64,000 bases of DNA, from NCBI RefSeq assembly GCF_014207855.1, contig NZ_JACHKZ010000016.1, positions 1-64,000 of the forward strand, given 5' to 3'. A model generated the notes under the pieces. The model was not told the origin of the DNA. It saw only the letters and a list, made by a program, of their open reading frames with translations, and searched no databases. The stretch is from Comamonas odontotermitis. GTDB taxonomy: Bacteria; Pseudomonadota; Gammaproteobacteria; Burkholderiales; Burkholderiaceae_C. A program made the position numbers and the translations under genes. Positions 27,488-37,631 of this stretch are shown here, one piece after another. Positions within the stretch are counted from its first letter, which is position 1. Each line of letters opens with the position of its first letter.

Positions 27488-27976
27488 ATGACTGAACCCA
27501 ACCCCAGCGCTTGGCAACGCTTCTGGAACAGAATCACCGGCCACGCAGATTCCAGTGAGGCCGCCACTGAAGACATAGCGGCACAGCACACGCCACCTGC
27601 GCCCCCTGAGCCATCTGCCGAGCAGCCCGTCGTACTGTCTGCCGCCCGTAACGAAGATGAGTACCGCCGCGAGTGCGCGCGCCACCTGTACGATCGTTAT
27701 GCGGACCGCATCTTCCAGGGCATGATGCCGCCCATGCTCTACGCCATCGGCAGCCTGGAGCTCTATCTGGACGCCCAAGGCCGTATCGAAGGCCTGAACT
27801 GGCTGCGCGAACCAAGCCACGCACCAGAAGTGGTGCAGCAGATCGAAGACATGGTCTACGACGCCGCCCCTTTTCCGGCTGCACCCCGGCTGGCACAAAC
27901 CATTTACACCGATACCTGGCTGTGGGATGAAAGTGGCCGCTTCCAGCTGCACACCCTCACCGAAGGCCAGCGCTGA
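27488..27976 (+). CDS. Uncharacterised protein with TonB-C-terminus-like region
   Basis: I do not recognise this 162-residue protein by name. The first 60 residues are polar and rich in Pro and Ala, with no membrane segment or signal peptide. The second half resembles the C-terminal fold of TonB/TolA proteins: L-Y-A-I-G-S-L-E-L-Y-L-D-A-Q-G-R-I-E-G-L, then a helix and D-A-A-P-F-P-A-A-P, which matches the usual D-x-x-G-x-V ... A-x-P-F-P pattern. Without an anchor it cannot act as a normal TonB. The ATG at 27488 is chosen because it is the first ATG of the frame after the divergent xdhC start. It is divergent from xdhC and convergent with uraH. Confidence 0.6.
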   Translation: MTEPNPSAWQRFWNRITGHADSSEAATEDIAAQHTPPAPPEPSAEQPVVLSAARNEDEYRRECARHLYDRYADRIFQGMMPPMLYAIGSLELYLDAQGRIEGLNWLREPSHAPEVVQQIEDMVYDAAPFPAAPRLAQTIYTDTWLWDESGRFQLHTLTEGQR

Positions 27977-28035
27977 TTGCTATCCAAACAGTAGCCTGTC
28001 GCACGCATCAACAGCGTGCTACAGAAGCTATTCTC
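27976..28035. repeat. Intergenic repeat with hairpin, TGCTAT/AGCTAT type
   Basis: The block contains ATTGCTATC, a hairpin formed by GTAGCctgtcGCAC and GCGTGCTAC, then GAAGCTATT. It belongs to the same dispersed group as the copies at 6442 and 12153 but is less similar. It separates the convergent 162-residue gene and uraH. Confidence 0.5.
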
Positions 28036-28083
28036 AGAAGCCTTGGCCGCGAGTGCCTGCCAACATGTCGGGCATAACCTGCA

Positions 28084-28434
28084 TCACGAGCCTCGGTACG
28101 TGGAATAGCTCCAGGGGCTGACCAGAAGCGGCACGTGGTAGTGCTGGTCCACATTGGCCACGCCAAAATCCAGGCTCACCTTGTTCAGAAAGCTGGGCTC
28201 GGGCAGTTGCACGCCCCGGGCCTTGAAATAAGCCGCCACGTCAAAAGTCAAACGGTACGTACCCACTTGGAGGGTGTTGTTGTCAAACAGCGGCGCGTCG
28301 GTACGTCCGTCGTGGTTCAAAACCAGGCTTTTGACCAAAGTGGCCTTGTCGCCTTCGGTGGAGAACAATTCCACCGCCATGCCCGCAGCGGGGCAGCCAT
28401 TCATGGTATCGAGAACGTGGGTGCTGAGGCCCAT
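28084..28434 (-). CDS. uraH: 5-hydroxyisourate hydrolase
   Basis: This 116-residue transthyretin-like enzyme hydrolyses 5-hydroxyisourate, the product of PuuD, to OHCU. It starts M-G-L-S-T-H-V-L-D-T-M-N-G-C-P-A-A-G-M and ends with the diagnostic C-terminal tetrapeptide Y-R-G-S. The conserved His near the start, the Arg in G-R-T-D-A-P and H-Y-H-V-P-L-L-V-S-P are the active-site groups known for the family. It is transcribed away from the GntR gene, and the shared palindromic operator lies 52 bases before its start. Confidence 0.95.
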   Translation of the reverse strand: MGLSTHVLDTMNGCPAAGMAVELFSTEGDKATLVKSLVLNHDGRTDAPLFDNNTLQVGTYRLTFDVAAYFKARGVQLPEPSFLNKVSLDFGVANVDQHYHVPLLVSPWSYSTYRGS

Positions 28435-28485
28435 AGGGAAATCTCCTGATGATTATGGTTAAGATGACACTGGTGATGTGCACTG

Positions 28486-28505
28486 AAAGTGTATACACTT
28501 TTTGT
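28486..28505. promoter_or_regulatory. Proposed GntR operator between uraH and the GntR gene
   Basis: AAAGTGTATACACTTT (28486-28501) is a perfect 16-base palindrome. Seventeen bases, GTGTATACACTTTTTGT (28489-28505), are identical to a site before the NCS2 permease. It lies in the divergent promoter, 22 bases before the regulator start, which suggests autoregulation. FCD-type GntR proteins often bind such GTATAC-centred sites. Confidence 0.75.
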
Positions 28506-28526
28506 CAATCGATCTATCATCCTGGT

Positions 28527-29204
28527 ATGGAATCCACCTCCACTTCCACCATCGCTCAGGCGCTGACCCGCGCCATCGTCGAGCACAAGCTGTTGCCAGG
28601 CACCAAACTGGCAGAGCAAAAGCTTGCCGATCACTTCGGGGTCTCTCGCACTCTGGTGCGCCAGGCGCTCTTCCAGCTGTCGCAGAACCATCTGGTCACG
28701 CTCGAACCGGCCCGTGGCGCGTTCGTGTCTACGCCTTCGGTCGAAGAGGCCCGCCAGGTGTTTGCCGTGCGCAAGATGCTCGAGATAGAGATGACGCGCA
28801 ACTTTGCGCAGAACGTGACGCCCAAACAGCTCAAGGCCCTGCGCGATCATGTCAAGCAGGAAGCCGCCGCGATGGGAGGCACCGATGTCAGCAGCCGTAC
28901 CGAACTGCTGGGCGACTTCCATGTCCGCATTGCCGAGCTGATGGGCAATGAAGTGCTTGCCCAGATGCTGAGCGATCTGATCTCCCGCTGCGCGCTGATC
29001 ACGCTGATGTACCAATCGGCCAGCGCCGCCGCGCATTCGCACGAAGAGCACGAGGCCATCGTGCAGGCGATTGCTGCGCGGGATGTCGAAGGCGCCGTGC
29101 AGCTGCTGCAGGAGCACCTGGAGCACGTCGAGCAAGGCTTGCAGTTTGAGCGCGATATTCCCAGCAACGATTTGTCCATGGCTTTGTCCACGATCACGGT
29201 ATGA
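28527..29204 (+). CDS. GntR family regulator (FadR/FCD type), probable urate pathway repressor
   Basis: The protein has 225 residues. An N-terminal GntR winged helix has L-P-G-T-K-L-A-E-Q-K-L-A-D-H-F-G-V-S-R-T-L-V-R-Q-A-L. An all-helical FCD effector domain follows, with Asp and His groups expected to bind a metal (D-F-H-V-R-I-A-E-L and E-E-H-E-A-I-V-Q-A-I). The ATG at 28527 gives the standard FadR-type start. The stop overlaps the puuE start as ATGA, so regulator and pathway genes form one operon. A perfect palindrome lies just before it, and copies occur before other urate genes. The ligand is probably a pathway intermediate such as urate or allantoin, by inference. Confidence 0.9.
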   Translation: MESTSTSTIAQALTRAIVEHKLLPGTKLAEQKLADHFGVSRTLVRQALFQLSQNHLVTLEPARGAFVSTPSVEEARQVFAVRKMLEIEMTRNFAQNVTPKQLKALRDHVKQEAAAMGGTDVSSRTELLGDFHVRIAELMGNEVLAQMLSDLISRCALITLMYQSASAAAHSHEEHEAIVQAIAARDVEGAVQLLQEHLEHVEQGLQFERDIPSNDLSMALSTITV

Positions 29205-30160
29205 CTTACGACGCCACCGCCTCCTACCCCCGCGACCTCATCGGCTACGGCCGCGACGTGCCCCATGCGCAATGGCCGCAGGGCGCGCGCATTGCCGTGC
29301 AGTTTGTGCTGAACTACGAAGAAGGCGGTGAAAACAACGTGTTGCATGGCGATCCCGCCAGCGAGCAGTTCCTGTCCGAAATGTTCAACCCGGCGGCCTA
29401 CCCTGAGCGCCACATGAGCATGGACGGCATCTACGAATACGGCTCGCGCGCAGGCGTGTGGCGCCTGCTGCGCGAATTTGAAAAACGCGGCCTGCCACTG
29501 ACCGTGTTTGGCGTGGCCACGGCGTTGCAGCGCCACCGCGAACTGGCGCAGGCCTTTGCCGACCTGGGCCATGAAGTGGCCTGCCACGGCCTCAAATGGA
29601 TCCACTACCAGAACGTGCCCGAAGAGATCGAGCGCGCGCACATGCAGCAGGCCATGGATATCTTCAAGAATATCTATGGCAGCCGCGTCGAACACGGCCT
29701 GGGCTGGTACACCGGCCGCGACAGCCCCAACACCCACCGTCTGGTGGCCGATTTCGGCGGCTTTGCCTATGACAGCGATTACTACGGTGACGACCTGCCA
29801 TTCTGGATGAAGCTGCAAAAATCCGATGGCACAGCCGCCCACCAGCTGATCGTGCCCTACACGCTCGACTGCAACGACATGCGCTTTGCGCTGCCCCAGG
29901 GCTACTCGCATGCCGATCCGTTCTTCCAGTACCTGAAGGACAGCTTTGACGTGCTGTATGCCGAAGGCGACCCGCATGGCGAGAACCGTCCCAAGATGAT
30001 GAGCATCGGCATGCACTGCCGCCTGCTCGGCCGCCCAGGCCGCATCACGGCGCTGCAACGCTTTCTGGACCACATCCAGCAGCATGACAAGGTCTGGGTC
30101 TGCAAACGCATCGACATTGCCCGCCACTGGGCCCAGCACTTTCCAGCCCCCGCACTTTGA
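29201..30160 (+). CDS. puuE: Allantoinase, PuuE type (polysaccharide deacetylase fold)
   Basis: PuuE opens allantoin to allantoate without the dinuclear metal centre of classical allantoinases. The 319-residue protein has the family opening Y-P-R-D-L-I-G-Y-G-R-D-V-P, then V-Q-F-V-L-N-Y-E-E-G-G-E and the NodB-like segments V-F-G-V-A-T-A-L-Q-R and G-H-E-V-A-C-H-G-L-K-W. The C-terminal S-I-G-M-H-C-R-L-L-G-R-P-G-R is characteristic. The start overlaps the GntR stop by four bases (ATGA), showing translational coupling. The next gene starts 71 bases later, across an intergenic repeat. Confidence 0.94.
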   Translation: MTYDATASYPRDLIGYGRDVPHAQWPQGARIAVQFVLNYEEGGENNVLHGDPASEQFLSEMFNPAAYPERHMSMDGIYEYGSRAGVWRLLREFEKRGLPLTVFGVATALQRHRELAQAFADLGHEVACHGLKWIHYQNVPEEIERAHMQQAMDIFKNIYGSRVEHGLGWYTGRDSPNTHRLVADFGGFAYDSDYYGDDLPFWMKLQKSDGTAAHQLIVPYTLDCNDMRFALPQGYSHADPFFQYLKDSFDVLYAEGDPHGENRPKMMSIGMHCRLLGRPGRITALQRFLDHIQQHDKVWVCKRIDIARHWAQHFPAPAL

Positions 30161-30178
30161 ATGAAAACGGCACCAAGT

Positions 30179-30222
30179 CCAAGTGCTTGATCGGCAAGCG
30201 CTGGATGCTCATATTTTGATAG
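30179..30222. repeat. Intergenic repeat inside the urate operon
   Basis: The sequence contains the inverted pair GTGCTTG / CAAGCGC, and then ATATTTTGATAG. On the other strand it reads CTATCAAAATATGAGC with AGCGCTTG, the fullest match in this window to the dispersed repeat group. It lies between puuE and the uraD-allC fusion, ending 9 bases before the start codon. Confidence 0.65.
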
Positions 30223-30231
30223 GAGACAACC

Positions 30232-32007
30232 ATGGCATTGACCTTGGAACAACTCAACAGCGCAACATCTGAAGAAGCGCTTGTCATGCTCGATGGCCTG
30301 TACGAGCATTCACCGTGGATCGCAGAGGCCGCGCTGGCACAGCGCCCCTTTCAGTCGCTCGCGCAGCTCAAGTACGCCATGGTGCAGGCGCTGGCTGCCA
30401 GCAGCGATCAAAAGAAGCTCGACCTGATCCGCGCTCACCCGGAGCTGGCTGGCAAGGCCATGGAAACCAACACGCTCACGGCCGAATCGACCAATGAGCA
30501 GAGCAAGGCGGGCCTGACCAATTGCACTCCGGATGAACTGGCCCATATCCGCCAGCTCAATGCCGACTACCAGGCGCGCTTTGGCTTCCCACCCGTGCTT
30601 GCCGTGCGCGGCCCGCGGGGCCTGGGCCTGCCCAAGGCCGAGATCATCGCCACCTTCGAGCGCCGCCTGCACAACCACCCGGCCTTTGAACGTGACGAAG
30701 CACTGCGCAATATCCACCGCATTGCAGAAATCCGCCTGAACGACAAGTTCGGCTACGAGCCCGCGCTGGGCAACGACGTGTGGGACTGGCAGGAAAAACT
30801 GGCTCAGCACAGCGACGAGGGCTACGCCGAAAAGGGCCAGCTCACCGTCACCTATCTCACGGACGCGCACCGCGCCTGCGCCCAGCGCATCAGCCACTGG
30901 ATGCGCGAGAGCGGTTTTGACGAAGTCGAGATCGACGCCGTAGGCAACGTAGTAGGCCGCTACCACGGCGCCACGCCCGATTCCAAATACCTTTTGACCG
31001 GCAGCCATTACGACACCGTTCGCAACGGCGGCAAATACGATGGCCGCCTGGGCATCTTCGTACCCATGGCCTGTGTGCGCGAGCTGCACCGCGCGGGCAA
31101 GCGCCTGCCCTTTGGTATCGAAGTCGTCGGATTTGCCGAAGAGGAAGGCCAGCGCTACAAGGCCACCTTCCTGGGCTCAGGCGCGCTGATCGGCCACTTT
31201 GACCAAAACTGGCTGGGCCAGAAAGACGAAGACGGCATCACCATGCGCGAAGCCATGCAGCATGCCGGCCTGTGCATCGACGACATCCCCAAGATCCAGC
31301 GTGATGCCACCAAGTATCTGGGCTTCATCGAAGTGCATATCGAACAGGGCCCAGTGCTCAACGAACTCGATATTCCGCTGGGTATCGTCACCTCGATCAA
31401 TGGCAGCTCCCGCTATGTGTGCGAAATGATCGGCATGGCCAGCCATGCTGGAACCACCCCTATGGACCGCCGCCGCGACGCTGCCTGCGGCGTGGCCGAG
31501 CTGATGCTGTACGCCGAAAAGCGCGCCGCACAGGATGGCGATTCGGTGGCCACCGTTGGCATGCTGGAGGTGCCCAGCGGCTCGATCAACGTGGTGCCCG
31601 GCCGCTGCAAGTTCAGCCTCGATATGCGCGCGCCCACCAATGCACAGCGCGATGCCATGGTGAGCGACATCCTCGCCGAGCTGGCAGCCATTGCCGAGCG
31701 CCGAGGCCTGCGCGTGACCAGCGAGTTGACCATGCAGGCCGCCGCCGCCCCCAGCGCGCCAGAGTGGCAACAGCGCTGGGAAAAAGCCGTAGCGGCCCAG
31801 GGTGTGCCCCTGTTCCGCATGCCCAGCGGCGCAGGGCACGATGCCATGAAGCTGCACGAAGTCATGCCGCAGGCCATGTTGTTCGTGCGCGGCATCAACA
31901 GCGGCATCAGCCACAACCCGCTGGAATCGAGCACGTCTGACGACATGCAGCTGTCCATCGACGCTTTCACCCACATCATTCAACAACTCGAAAAAGAGGC
32001 AGCATGA
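30232..32007 (+). CDS. Fused OHCU decarboxylase and allantoate amidohydrolase
   Basis: This 591-residue protein joins two urate enzymes. Residues 1 to about 170 are OHCU decarboxylase (UraD): the catalytic motif H-P-E-L-A-G-K is at 69-75, with F-G-F-P-P-V-L-A-V-R-G behind it. This half makes (S)-allantoin from the UraH product. Residues from about 180 are an M20-type allantoate amidohydrolase (AllC): G-S-H-Y-D-T-V (H259), K-Y-D-G (D270), E-E-E at 303-305, H-I-E-Q-G-P and N-S-G-I-S-H-N-P with the last metal-binding His. All expected metal ligands are present. The two steps are not consecutive, because PuuE acts between them. The next gene overlaps by four bases. Confidence 0.92.
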   Translation: MALTLEQLNSATSEEALVMLDGLYEHSPWIAEAALAQRPFQSLAQLKYAMVQALAASSDQKKLDLIRAHPELAGKAMETNTLTAESTNEQSKAGLTNCTPDELAHIRQLNADYQARFGFPPVLAVRGPRGLGLPKAEIIATFERRLHNHPAFERDEALRNIHRIAEIRLNDKFGYEPALGNDVWDWQEKLAQHSDEGYAEKGQLTVTYLTDAHRACAQRISHWMRESGFDEVEIDAVGNVVGRYHGATPDSKYLLTGSHYDTVRNGGKYDGRLGIFVPMACVRELHRAGKRLPFGIEVVGFAEEEGQRYKATFLGSGALIGHFDQNWLGQKDEDGITMREAMQHAGLCIDDIPKIQRDATKYLGFIEVHIEQGPVLNELDIPLGIVTSINGSSRYVCEMIGMASHAGTTPMDRRRDAACGVAELMLYAEKRAAQDGDSVATVGMLEVPSGSINVVPGRCKFSLDMRAPTNAQRDAMVSDILAELAAIAERRGLRVTSELTMQAAAAPSAPEWQQRWEKAVAAQGVPLFRMPSGAGHDAMKLHEVMPQAMLFVRGINSGISHNPLESSTSDDMQLSIDAFTHIIQQLEKEAA

Positions 32008-33272
32008 CCAACGCAACCACCTACGCAGCCCTAGACCAGTGGATCGATCAGCACTTTGATGAAGAAGTGCAGTTCTTCCAGAAGCTGGTGCAGGTTCCCA
32101 CCGATACGCCGCCCGGCAACAACGCGCCCCACGCCGAACGCACGGCCGAGCTGCTCAAGGACTTTGGCTATGAAGCCGAAAAGCACGTGGTGCCGGAAGC
32201 CGAGGTCAAGGCCTATGGCATGGAATCGATCACCAACCTGATCGTGCGCCGCCAGTACGGCAGCGCAGGCTCGGGCCGCACCATCGCCTTGAACGCCCAC
32301 GGCGATGTGGTGCCTCCCGGCGAGGGCTGGACCAAGGACCCCTATGGCGCCGAAATCGTGGATGGCAAGCTCTACGGCCGCGCTGCCGCGGTGAGCAAGA
32401 GCGATTTCGCCAGCTTCACCTACGCCGTGCGTGCCCTCGAAGCCGTGGCCAAACCCGCCAAGGGTGCGGTGGAGCTGCACTACACCTACGACGAAGAGTT
32501 CGGCGGCATCATGGGCCCGGGCTGGCTGCTGGAGAAGGGGCTGACCAAGCCCGATCTGATGATCGCAGCCGGCTTCAGCTACGAAGTGGTGACGGCCCAC
32601 AACGGCTGCCTGCAGATGGAAATTACCGTGCAGGGCAAGATGGCCCACGCTGCCGTGCCGCATACGGGGGTGGACGCGCTGCAGGCTGCCGTGGTGCTGA
32701 TGAATGCGCTGTACGCCGAAAATACCAAGTACCAGCAGATCACCTCCAAGGTACCTGGCATCAAGCACCCTTACCTGAACATCGGCCGCATCGACGGCGG
32801 CACCAACACCAACGTGGTGCCCGGCAAGGTGGTGCTCAAGATCGACCGCCGCATGATTCCCGAAGAGAATCCCGCAGAAGTCGAAACCCACATCCGTGCG
32901 GTCATCGCCAAGGCCGTTGAAGATTTCAACACCCGAGGCGGCTATACCGGCGAAGATGCAGTGCGCGTGGACATCAAGCGCCTGCTGCTGGCCAATGCCA
33001 TGACACCCCTGCCCGGCAACAAGCCGCTGGTGGATGCCATCCAGCAGCATGGCGAAGCCGTTTTTGGCGAGAAGCCACCCGCAGTCGGCACGCCGCTGTA
33101 CACCGATGTGCGCCTCTATGTGGAGCGAGGCATTCCCGGTGTGATCTATGGCGCAGGCCCCCGTACCGTGCTGGAATCGCACGCCAAGCGCGCCGACGAG
33201 CGCCTTGATCTGCAAGACCTGCGCCGCGCGACCAAGGTGGTGGCACGCGCGCTGTACGATCTGCTGGCGTAA
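32004..33272 (+). CDS. M20 family hydrolase with altered metal ligands, urate operon
   Basis: This 422-residue protein has the ArgE/DapE fold. It keeps the first His in L-N-A-H-G-D, the acidic pair in Y-D-E-E-F-G-G and a late His in E-S-H-A-K-R. The usual G-R-G-x-x-D-M-K reads G-R-A-A-A-V-S-K, with Val at the place of the bridging Asp. The usual G-E-P reads G-F-S, with Phe at the place of a metal-binding Glu. It is translationally coupled to the uraD-allC fusion (ATGA). Its position suggests a late step such as ureidoglycine or ureidoglycolate hydrolysis, as no gene for that step is seen here. The substrate is unknown. Confidence 0.8.
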   Translation: MTNATTYAALDQWIDQHFDEEVQFFQKLVQVPTDTPPGNNAPHAERTAELLKDFGYEAEKHVVPEAEVKAYGMESITNLIVRRQYGSAGSGRTIALNAHGDVVPPGEGWTKDPYGAEIVDGKLYGRAAAVSKSDFASFTYAVRALEAVAKPAKGAVELHYTYDEEFGGIMGPGWLLEKGLTKPDLMIAAGFSYEVVTAHNGCLQMEITVQGKMAHAAVPHTGVDALQAAVVLMNALYAENTKYQQITSKVPGIKHPYLNIGRIDGGTNTNVVPGKVVLKIDRRMIPEENPAEVETHIRAVIAKAVEDFNTRGGYTGEDAVRVDIKRLLLANAMTPLPGNKPLVDAIQQHGEAVFGEKPPAVGTPLYTDVRLYVERGIPGVIYGAGPRTVLESHAKRADERLDLQDLRRATKVVARALYDLLA

Positions 33273-33330
33273 AAGCAATCTGAAAGCTGCTGCAGACGCC
33301 GTTCACTGACTGCGCATCGCCCTCTTGCAA

Positions 33331-33354
33331 CGCCTCCTTCGGGAGGCGTTTTTC
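33331..33354 (+). terminator. Terminator of the urate operon
   Basis: The stem CGCCTCC / GGAGGCG with loop TTCG is followed by TTTTT. It lies about 60 bases after the M20 gene and separates it from the permease. Confidence 0.88.
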
Positions 33355-33483
33355 ATTCCTTTTCACCTCCAGCGCTTACCGTGCTTGCACGCAAACTCCT
33401 GATTCAATAGCAAAAAAATTGTCGCGTACCAGACGGGTTCAGGGCAGTTTCAGGGTAATCAGCAAGTCGCCTGCACGCCGAAT

Positions 33484-33500
33484 GTGTATACACTTTTTGT
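33484..33500. promoter_or_regulatory. Proposed GntR operator before the NCS2 permease
   Basis: GTGTATACACTTTTTGT is identical over 17 bases to the site before the GntR gene. It lies 59 bases before the permease start, in the right place to block a promoter. Confidence 0.72.
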
Positions 33501-33558
33501 ATGGATTCGCCCTGCCGCAATCCAGCTGTACAAGGTTTTTCGTGATAGGAGCGAAAGA

Positions 33559-35046
33559 ATGCAATCTAACAAACACCCTGTGGACGAAGTACTGCCGTTG
33601 GGGCGGTTGACGGCACTTGGTTTGCAGCATGTATTGGTCATGTATGCGGGTGCGGTGGCGGTGCCGCTGATCGTGGGTCGGGCATTGAACCTGGACCACC
33701 ACCAGATCGCCAAGCTCATCTCTGCCGATCTGTTTGTGTGCGGGCTGGTCACCCTGATCCAGGCCTGGGGCGCGACGCGCTGGTTCGGCATCAAGCTGCC
33801 GGTAATGATGGGCGTGACCTTTGCCAGCGTGGCGCCCATGATTTCCATGGCGCAGACCACGGGCGGCACCTATGGGGCAGGGTTGATTTTCGGCTCGGTT
33901 ATTGGGGCCGGGGTGATATCGATTGCCATAGCACCGTTTGTCAGCCGCATGCTGCGGTTCTTCCCGCCTGTTGTTACCGGCACCATCATCACGGTCATCG
34001 GCATCAGCCTGATGCGCGTGGGCATCAACTGGATCTTCGGCAACCCGGTGGGCCCCACAGCACCCAACGTGGTCAATCCCGAGTACGCCAAATGGCTGCA
34101 GGAAGCGCAAGCCATGGCGGGCGCACCGGGCTCTTCGCTGCCACCTATTCCAAAGGGCATGAGCATCCTGCCATCCATTCCCAACCCCAAATATGCCGAC
34201 CTCAGCGGTGTGGCCATTTCGGGCATCGTGCTGGTATCCATCCTTTTGATCACCAAGTTCGCCAAAGGCTTTCTGGCCAATGTGGCCGTGCTGGCCGGCA
34301 TCGTGATCGGCGCCATCATCGCCACGGCGATGGGTTTCATGACCTATGAGAAGGTGGTGCAGGCCGAATGGTTCGATTTCGTGATGCCGTTCGAAATTGC
34401 GGCGCCCGTGTTCGATCCGATCCTGATCCTCACCATGACCCTGGTGATGATCGTCGTGATGATCGAATCGGTCGGCATGTTCCTCGCGCTCGGAGACATG
34501 ACGAGCAAGGAAGTGACGCCAGATGACCTGACGCGCGGCCTGCGCACCGATGGCCTGGGCACCTTGCTGGGCGGCATCTTCAACACCTTCCCCTACACCA
34601 GCTTCTCGCAGAATGTGGGTCTGGTGGCAGTCACCGGCATCCAGAGCCGCTTTGTCTGCGTGGCTGGCGGCTTCATTCTGATCATTCTGGGCGTGCTGCC
34701 CAAGCTGGGGGCCCTGGTGGAATCGCTGCCCACCATGGTGCTGGGCGGCGCGGGGCTGGTGATGTTCGGCATGGTTGCCGCCACCGGCATCCGTATTCTG
34801 GGCAATGTGGATTTCCGCAACAACCGCTATAACGGAATGATTGTTGCAGTGTCCATTGGCGTGGGCATGATCCCGCTGATTGCACCGAGCTTTCGCCAAT
34901 GGATGCCGCACGCCATCCACCCGCTGATCGAATCGGGCATTCTGCTCGCATCCATCTGCGCCGTGGCGCTCAATGTGTTCTTCAATGGTGCCAAACACGA
35001 CGAGGCCGCCATTGTGCAGGCCGCCCGACAGGCGGACGCTCACTAA
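33559..35046 (+). CDS. NCS2 family nucleobase permease, probably urate or xanthine
   Basis: This 495-residue symporter is in the uracil-xanthine permease family, with about 12 to 14 membrane segments. The first helix has the family motif L-G-L-Q-H-V-L-V-M-Y-A-G. The later signature S-F-S-Q-N-V-G-L-V-A-V-T-G places it in the xanthine/urate branch rather than the uracil branch. The ATG at 33559 is preferred because AGGAG lies 8 bases upstream and the upstream part has no membrane character. It has its own promoter with the proposed GntR operator, so uptake is controlled together with breakdown. Confidence 0.9.
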   Translation: MQSNKHPVDEVLPLGRLTALGLQHVLVMYAGAVAVPLIVGRALNLDHHQIAKLISADLFVCGLVTLIQAWGATRWFGIKLPVMMGVTFASVAPMISMAQTTGGTYGAGLIFGSVIGAGVISIAIAPFVSRMLRFFPPVVTGTIITVIGISLMRVGINWIFGNPVGPTAPNVVNPEYAKWLQEAQAMAGAPGSSLPPIPKGMSILPSIPNPKYADLSGVAISGIVLVSILLITKFAKGFLANVAVLAGIVIGAIIATAMGFMTYEKVVQAEWFDFVMPFEIAAPVFDPILILTMTLVMIVVMIESVGMFLALGDMTSKEVTPDDLTRGLRTDGLGTLLGGIFNTFPYTSFSQNVGLVAVTGIQSRFVCVAGGFILIILGVLPKLGALVESLPTMVLGGAGLVMFGMVAATGIRILGNVDFRNNRYNGMIVAVSIGVGMIPLIAPSFRQWMPHAIHPLIESGILLASICAVALNVFFNGAKHDEAAIVQAARQADAH

Positions 35047-35144
35047 CAACACTTGTTGCGCTGCAGCATTGAAATTGAGACCCACTACCAAAATGGAGTG
35101 GGTCGACGCATTTATGATGCAGTTGACATTTACAGGATTGATCT

Positions 35145-37469
<2,325 letters not shown>

Positions 37470-37501
37470 TGCCCTAACCCGGGCACCCGCCCGGTGCAAT
37501 G

Positions 37502-37537
37502 CCCCCTGCAGTCGCTTCGGTTGCAGGGGGTTTTATT
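37502..37537 (+). terminator. Terminator of maeB
   Basis: The stem CCCCCTGCA / TGCAGGGGG is followed by TTTTATTTT. It lies about 30 bases after the stop codon. Confidence 0.9.
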
Positions 37538-37631
37538 TTGCTATTGAAAATATCGTCAACAGCGCAGCGCCATGAGGCGCCACCAGCAAAACGCACTGCG
37601 CGCGCATGCAAGTTTTCGGTAGCAACAGCCG

